Positions 32,187 to 35,962 of a DNA stretch of 35,962 nucleotides are shown piece after piece. The stretch comes from Acidimicrobiales bacterium (lineage in GTDB: Bacteria; Actinomycetota; Acidimicrobiia; Acidimicrobiales; Iamiaceae): contig DASQKY010000038.1 in NCBI GenBank assembly GCA_035630295.1, forward strand, positions 1-35,962. Direction: 5' to 3'. Position 1 is the stretch's first letter; every line of letters begins with the position of its first letter. The translations under genes were made by a program, and so were the position numbers. The notes beneath the pieces were generated by a model. That model did not search any database. It worked only from the letters and a program-made list of their open reading frames with translations, and had not been told where the DNA came from.

Positions 32187-33287
32187 TCAGTCCGGCAGCT
32201 GGGCCTGGAAGGTGTCCCAGATCAGGTCGTTGGCGTCGACGTCGTCGGCCACCGGCCCCAGGGCGGGGACGAGGTCGTCCATCCCCTGGCTGCCGGGCCA
32301 GGTGTGGCCGGCCCCCTCGATGCTGACCAGGGTCACCGTGGCGCCCTGGTTGCACCCGGTCCAGGTCGAACGGTTGGCGCCGGGGGCCACGTCGTCGGCG
32401 GCCGGCTCCGTCTCGCAGTCGTTGCGCTCCACCCAGTCCAGGGCGGTGGCCCGCACCGACGGGCGGCGGGCCAGCAGGTCGGCCAGGCCGGCGGTCGTGT
32501 CCGGCCCCAGGCCCAGGGGCGCCAGGTCGCCGCCGCCGTCGATGGGGAGCACCGGGTCGTCGATGCCGTGGACCATCAGGATGGGCAGTGGGCGCACCGG
32601 GTCGCACTCGGGGGGGAACTCCAGGCCGGCCACGCCGACCAGCAGGGTCACGTCGTTGGCGTTGGCGCAGGCCATCTGGGCGGCCATGGAGCCGCCGACG
32701 CCGAAGCCCACGACGATGGTCCGCGACAGGTCGAGGCAGGTGGTGGCCCGCACGTCCAGCATCAGGTTGGTGACGAAGGTGGTGTCGTCGGCCCAGCCCT
32801 CCTGGTCGGTGAGGTTCCAGGTCCGCCGGGGGTCGTCCCCGCCCAGCGGCTCGGGCGTGACCACCACCGCCCCCCACTCCTCGGCGGGGACGGTCCCGTC
32901 CGCCGCCGCCTCGCTGAGGCCGCTGATGCGCTCCTGGTCGGAGGCGGGGGAGGCCTCGGCGAACTGGAGCACCAGGGGCGCTGGCCGGCCGGGGGTGAGG
33001 CCCTCGGGCACGTAGATGGCGTAGCTGCGCTCGATGCCGGCGGCCCGGACCTCCACCGTGCGCCGGCCCGGCGCCGGCGGGTCGCCCTCGCAGCCCGGCG
33101 AGGGCTCGACCTCGACCGGCACGGGGACGGTGCCGGTGGTGAGCGGCCCGGGCGGGGCGGTGGTCGATGACGTGCCCTCCCCGTCGCCGTCGCTGCAGGC
33201 CCCGGCCACCAGGGCCAGGACCAGGAGGAGGGCGGGCAGGGCCCGGCGGGCCGGGGGCGCGAGCGAGGAGGACGTCGTTCGTGGCAT
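32187..33287 (-). CDS. PHB-depolymerase/LpqC-like esterase lipoprotein, nucleophile Ser replaced by Gly
   Basis: The 366-residue product has a lipoprotein-type signal (LALVAGAC, Cys31), a Ser/Thr/Pro-rich linker and an alpha/beta-hydrolase domain similar to polyhydroxybutyrate depolymerase/feruloyl esterase proteins (ERSYAIYVPEGLTPGRPAPLVL, MVHGIDDPVLPIDGG, IEGAGHTWPGS). The acid Asp244 and His328 are present. The nucleophile elbow, normally G-x-S-x-G-G, reads Gly194-Phe-Gly196-Val-Gly-Gly, so the serine is replaced by glycine; the codon is unambiguous (GGC). Several cysteine pairs suggest disulphides. The protein may be a binding pseudoenzyme. ATG 33287 is supported by TACCGT 8 nt upstream. 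It diverges from moxR. Confidence 0.82.
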   Translation of the reverse strand: MPRTTSSSLAPPARRALPALLLVLALVAGACSDGDGEGTSSTTAPPGPLTTGTVPVPVEVEPSPGCEGDPPAPGRRTVEVRAAGIERSYAIYVPEGLTPGRPAPLVLQFAEASPASDQERISGLSEAAADGTVPAEEWGAVVVTPEPLGGDDPRRTWNLTDQEGWADDTTFVTNLMLDVRATTCLDLSRTIVVGFGVGGSMAAQMACANANDVTLLVGVAGLEFPPECDPVRPLPILMVHGIDDPVLPIDGGGDLAPLGLGPDTTAGLADLLARRPSVRATALDWVERNDCETEPAADDVAPGANRSTWTGCNQGATVTLVSIEGAGHTWPGSQGMDDLVPALGPVADDVDANDLIWDTFQAQLPD

Positions 33288-33295
33288 CGGCCGGC

Positions 33296-33301
33296 ACGGT
33301 A
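33296..33301 (-). promoter_or_regulatory. Probable -10 element (TACCGT) for the esterase-like gene
   Basis: TACCGT on the minus strand ends 8 nt before the ATG at 33287, leaving almost no leader. No -35 is recognised at the usual distance. Confidence 0.45.
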
Positions 33302-33341
33302 GCCGTGGGGTCGGGACCGGCGAGGGCAGGTGGCATCTCGG

Positions 33342-33357
33342 TTGACCGGCTGGTCAA
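33342..33357. promoter_or_regulatory. Palindrome TTGACC-N4-GGTCAA, candidate operator
   Basis: TTGACC (33342-33347) and GGTCAA (33352-33357) are perfect 6-bp inverted repeats separated by GGCT in the 93-nt divergent gap. The left arm doubles as a -35 for moxR, so a dimeric repressor bound here would block that promoter. Confidence 0.55.
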
Positions 33358-33372
33358 GCCGACCGGTACGCT
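33342..33372 (+). promoter_or_regulatory. moxR promoter (TTGACC - 19 nt - TACGCT)
   Basis: This is the best complete promoter in the window: -35 TTGACC at 33342-33347, 19-nt spacer, -10 TACGCT at 33367-33372, then 8 nt to ATG 33381. The transcript would be leaderless or nearly so, which also selects 33381 over the in-frame ATG at 33330. Confidence 0.65.
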
Positions 33373-33380
33373 GCCGCGCC

Positions 33381-34298
33381 ATGTCCGCAGCTGCGACCGA
33401 TCCCCGGTTCGAGTCCGTCGAGGCCGTGCGCCAGGGCCTCCGCGACGCCGCCTACCTGGCCGACGAGGGGATCGCCGGCATCGTCTACCTGGCCGACCGC
33501 CTGGGCAAGCCCGTCCTGGTCGAGGGCCCGGCCGGCACGGGCAAGACCCAGCTGGCCAAGTCGGTGGCCGAGATGCTGGGGGCCCGCCTCATCCGCCTCC
33601 AGTGCTACGAGGGGCTGGACGAGTCCAAGGCCCTCTACGAGTGGAACTACAAGAAGCAGCTCCTGCGCATCCAGGCCGAGCGGGCCGACGACGCCACCTG
33701 GAGCGAGGTCGAGGAGGACATCTTCTCCGACGAGTTCCTCCTCCAGCGCCCGCTCCTGGAGGCCATCCGGTCGCCCGACCCGGTGGTGCTGCTCATCGAC
33801 GAGGTCGACCGGGTCGAGGTCGAGACCGAGGCCCTGCTGCTGGAGATCCTCTCCGACTACCAGGTCTCCATCCCCGAGCTCGGCACCATCACCGCCACCC
33901 AGATCCCGCTGGTGTTCCTCACCTCCAACGCCACCCGCGAGCTGTCCGAGGCCCTCAAGCGCCGCTGCCTCTACCTCCACGTCGACTACCCGGACCTGGA
34001 GCGGGAGCGGGAGATCGTCCTGGCCAAGGTGCCCGACATCTCCGAGGCCCTGGCCGACCAGGTGGCCCGCATCGTGCGGTCGCTGCGCCAGCTGGAGCTG
34101 AAGAAGGCGCCATCGGTGTCCGAGACCCTGGACTGGGCCCGCACCCTGCTGCTGCTGGGGGTCACCGAGGTCGACGCCGAGACGGCCACCAGCACGGCCA
34201 ACATCCTGCTCAAGTACCAGTCCGACATCGCCAAGGCGGTGCGGGAGCTGGCCAGCGACCAGTCGGCCGTGAAGGCCTACGCCCCCGGGCCCAAGTAG
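33381..34298 (+). CDS. MoxR-family AAA+ ATPase
   Basis: MoxR ATPases act as chaperones that, with VWA-domain partners, activate or assemble other proteins. The 305-residue protein from ATG 33381 has Walker A Gly49-Thr56 (GPAGTGKT), Walker B Asp140-Glu141 (VVLLIDEVDR), the LTSNATRELSEALKRRCLYL sensor-1/arginine-finger region and a C-terminal lid. The frame also has an ATG at 33330, which would lie inside the promoter and is rejected. It is 10 nt before the VWA gene. This pair resembles the CoxD/CoxE-type sets found beside carbon monoxide dehydrogenase genes, but no such genes lie within the window. Confidence 0.93.
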   Translation: MSAAATDPRFESVEAVRQGLRDAAYLADEGIAGIVYLADRLGKPVLVEGPAGTGKTQLAKSVAEMLGARLIRLQCYEGLDESKALYEWNYKKQLLRIQAERADDATWSEVEEDIFSDEFLLQRPLLEAIRSPDPVVLLIDEVDRVEVETEALLLEILSDYQVSIPELGTITATQIPLVFLTSNATRELSEALKRRCLYLHVDYPDLEREREIVLAKVPDISEALADQVARIVRSLRQLELKKAPSVSETLDWARTLLLLGVTEVDAETATSTANILLKYQSDIAKAVRELASDQSAVKAYAPGPK

Positions 34299-34308
34299 GC
34301 CGGCTCCG

Positions 34309-35808
34309 ATGACCGAGCCCGACGCCGGCGCCGCCACCCTGGCCTCGGGCGAGGCCCTGCTCGCCCTGCTGTCGGGCTTCATCGTCGAGCTGCGCGAGGC
34401 CGGCCTGCCGGTCAGCCTGACCGAGAACCTCGACGCCCTCGAAGCGGTCAAGCACATCCCGCTGGAGGACCGCAGCGCCTTCAAGTACGCCCTCGGGGCC
34501 ACCCTGGTGAAGTCCAGCGCCCACTGGCGGGCCTTCGAGACGGTGTTCGAGGTGTACTTCTCGCTGCGGGGGGCCCAGCACGCCATCGACGAGGACGGCA
34601 ACGTCCTCGACCCGGGGGAGATCGACCCCGACGACGCCGACGGGCAGCTCCCCGGACCCGGCGAGGGGGAGGGCCAGGGGGCCGGCGGCGGGGGCGAGCC
34701 CCTCAGCGCCGAGCAGCTGGCCGAGATGCTGTACCAGGCCCTGATGGGCGGCAACGACGCCATGGTCCGGGCCCTGGCCCGCCAGGCCGTGCGGCGCTAC
34801 GCCGGCATGGAGCCGGGCCGGCCGGTGGGTGGCACCTACTACCTGTACCGGACCCTGCGGAACCTCGACCTGGACGCGGTGCTGGACCGGCTCATGGACG
34901 CCACCCGCCAGGAGGCCGGCGAGGACCTGACGTCCCTGGAGGAGCGCCTGGAGCGTGACGAGTTCCAGACCCGCATCGAGCACCTCAAGCGCGAGGTGGA
35001 GGCCGAGATCCGGCGCCGCCTGGTGGCCGACCGGGGGGTGGAGGCCATGGCCCGCACCCTGCGCAAGCCGCTGCCCGAGGACGTGGACTTCATGCACGCC
35101 AGCCGGGACGAGATGGCCAACCTGCGCAAGGCCCTCTACCCCCTGACCCGGCGGCTGGCCGTGCGCCTGGCCCGCAAGCGCCGCCACGGCCGCAAGGGCC
35201 CCCTCGACTTCCGGGCCACGGTGCGCAGCTCGCTCAGCTACGGCGGCGTGCCCGTCGACCCCAAGTTCCGCTACCCCCGGCCCCACAAGCCGGAGATCTT
35301 CGTGGTGGCCGACATCTCCGGCTCGGTGGCCGCCTTCGCCCGCTTCACCCTGATGCTGGTCTACGCCATCAGCCACCAGTTCTCGCGGGTGCGCGCCTTC
35401 ACCTTCATCGACGGCATCGACGAGGTGACCCGCTTCTTCGAGGGCACCGAGGACATCAACGAGGCCATCCACCGGGTCAACACCGAGGCCGACGTGGTGT
35501 GGGTCGACGGCCACTCCGACTACGGGCACGCCTTCGAGGTCTTCCACCAGACCTACGCGAAGGAGATCACGCTGAAGACGACCGTGATCATCCTCGGGGA
35601 CGCGCGGGACAACTACCACGCGTCGCAGTCGTGGGTGCTCAAGGACATCGAGAAGCGGGCCCGCCACCTCTACTGGCTCAACCCCGAGCCGAAGTCCTAC
35701 TGGGACACCGGCGACTCCATCGTGGGCGAGTACTCCGTGCACTGCGACGGCACCTTCGAGTGCCGCAACCTGCGCCAGCTCGAGAAGTTCGTCGACTACC
35801 TGGCCTAG
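34309..35808 (+). CDS. CoxE-like VWA-domain protein, partner of MoxR
   Basis: The 499-residue protein has an N-terminal helical region (about 10-110, FIVELREAGLPVSLTENLDAL) typical of CoxE-like proteins, an acidic/Gly-rich linker (about 100-130, GEGEGQGAGGGG), a charged helical middle, and a C-terminal VWA domain (about 328-499). The MIDAS is intact: Asp335-x-Ser337-x-Ser339 (DISGS). No signal peptide is seen, so it acts in the cytoplasm with the adjacent MoxR ATPase, 10 nt upstream. Such pairs insert metal or remodel client complexes; the client here is not identifiable. The stop TAG (35806-35808) shares CTAG with the stop of a convergent frame. Confidence 0.92.
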   Translation: MTEPDAGAATLASGEALLALLSGFIVELREAGLPVSLTENLDALEAVKHIPLEDRSAFKYALGATLVKSSAHWRAFETVFEVYFSLRGAQHAIDEDGNVLDPGEIDPDDADGQLPGPGEGEGQGAGGGGEPLSAEQLAEMLYQALMGGNDAMVRALARQAVRRYAGMEPGRPVGGTYYLYRTLRNLDLDAVLDRLMDATRQEAGEDLTSLEERLERDEFQTRIEHLKREVEAEIRRRLVADRGVEAMARTLRKPLPEDVDFMHASRDEMANLRKALYPLTRRLAVRLARKRRHGRKGPLDFRATVRSSLSYGGVPVDPKFRYPRPHKPEIFVVADISGSVAAFARFTLMLVYAISHQFSRVRAFTFIDGIDEVTRFFEGTEDINEAIHRVNTEADVVWVDGHSDYGHAFEVFHQTYAKEITLKTTVIILGDARDNYHASQSWVLKDIEKRARHLYWLNPEPKSYWDTGDSIVGEYSVHCDGTFECRNLRQLEKFVDYLA

Positions 35809-35962
35809 CGGACGACGGCTTCGGCCACGAGGGGCCGCCGCCGGACCGGCTCGCGCTGGAGCTCGAGGGCCCAGGCGAGCAGATCGTCATCGGTGGGCTG
35901 GGCGGGGAGGTCGTCCCCCGCTCGACGGGTGAGTGCGGCGAAGAGGTTCACAACAGGTGGTT
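35805..35962 (-). CDS. C-terminal part of a minus-strand gene leaving the window (unknown)
   Basis: A minus-strand frame stays open from the window edge to TAG at 35807-35805 and has the strong GC-rich third positions of real genes here. It encodes a hydrophilic, charged tail (NLFAALTRRAGDDLPAQPTD, later LLAWALELQREPVRRRP). It could start at GTG 35951, making a 48-residue protein, or be the end of a larger gene beyond 35962. Its stop and the coxE-like stop lie on opposite strands of the same CTAG. I do not recognise a family. Confidence 0.5.
   Translation of the reverse strand, partial: PPVVNLFAALTRRAGDDLPAQPTDDDLLAWALELQREPVRRRPLVAEAVVR

Noticed and set aside
29319-33170. Long plus-strand open frame (1283 codons) opposite the subtilase-like and esterase-like genes
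   Set aside because: Same antisense composition, and no domain recognised, while the minus strand has S8, FG-GAP and DUF4214 features.
33330-33380. Upstream ATG for moxR at 33330
   Set aside because: It would place the -35 and -10 boxes inside the gene, and the extra 17 residues look unlike a MoxR N-terminus.

Overview
The window is about 36 kb of very GC-rich DNA (roughly 70-75% by eye), with strongly GC-biased third codon positions, many GTG starts and tightly packed, often overlapping genes. Gene content points to an actinobacterium: a MreBCD-PBP2-RodA elongation operon, RNase E/G with a Gly/Arg-rich N-terminal tail, the split radical-SAM/DUF2344 pair upstream of rne, and -10-like TAnnnT boxes placed 6-8 nt before start codons. 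The DUF4214-tailed exported protein, the MoxR/CoxE-type pair and overall order suggest class Acidimicrobiia (Iamia-like); this is an inference from memory of families, not a database result.

Layout. (1) 1-6140, plus: promoter region with a 13-bp tandem repeat, then mreB-mreC-mreD-mrdA-rodA, the lateral-wall (rod-shape) peptidoglycan machine. (2) 6199-11572, plus: a B12-binding-like radical SAM protein and its DUF2344 partner, RNase E/G, then ribosomal proteins L21 and L27. (3) 11599-12657, minus: a deoxyguanosinetriphosphate triphosphohydrolase-like HD protein. (4) 12812-15560, plus: three Tad-type pseudopilin-like genes (TadE, TadE, TadG-like) without the assembly ATPase or platform. (5) 15597-18022, plus: obgE and proB. 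(6) 18052-26513, minus: pspA, and a tightly overlapping set made of murJ, a two-TM coiled-coil protein, a lipoprotein fusing a substrate-binding-like domain to a VWA domain, a second membrane-anchored substrate-binding-like protein, a SpoVK/CbxX-type AAA+ ATPase and a GNAT acetyltransferase. (7) 26582-27832, plus: proA. (8) 27858-33287, minus: a 1420-residue subtilase-like protein with FG-GAP repeats and C-terminal DUF4214 repeats, and an esterase-like lipoprotein lacking its nucleophilic serine. (9) 33381-35808, plus: MoxR AAA+ ATPase and CoxE-like VWA protein, followed by the end of a converging minus-strand frame that leaves the window.

How they fit together. Housekeeping blocks normally found in one line (rplU-rpmA-obgE-proB-proA) are here broken twice: by dgt plus the Tad genes, and by the 8.5-kb minus-strand block. 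That block is the most interesting part: AAA+, VWA, substrate-binding-like and coiled-coil proteins are translationally coupled to the lipid II flippase MurJ and lie next to PspA, which suggests an envelope-stress or peptidoglycan-precursor surveillance module. No tRNA, rRNA, CRISPR array, insertion sequence or prophage gene was recognised. No gene-free stretch exceeds 300 bases; the longest are 1-168, 12658-12811 and 18853-19017, described below.
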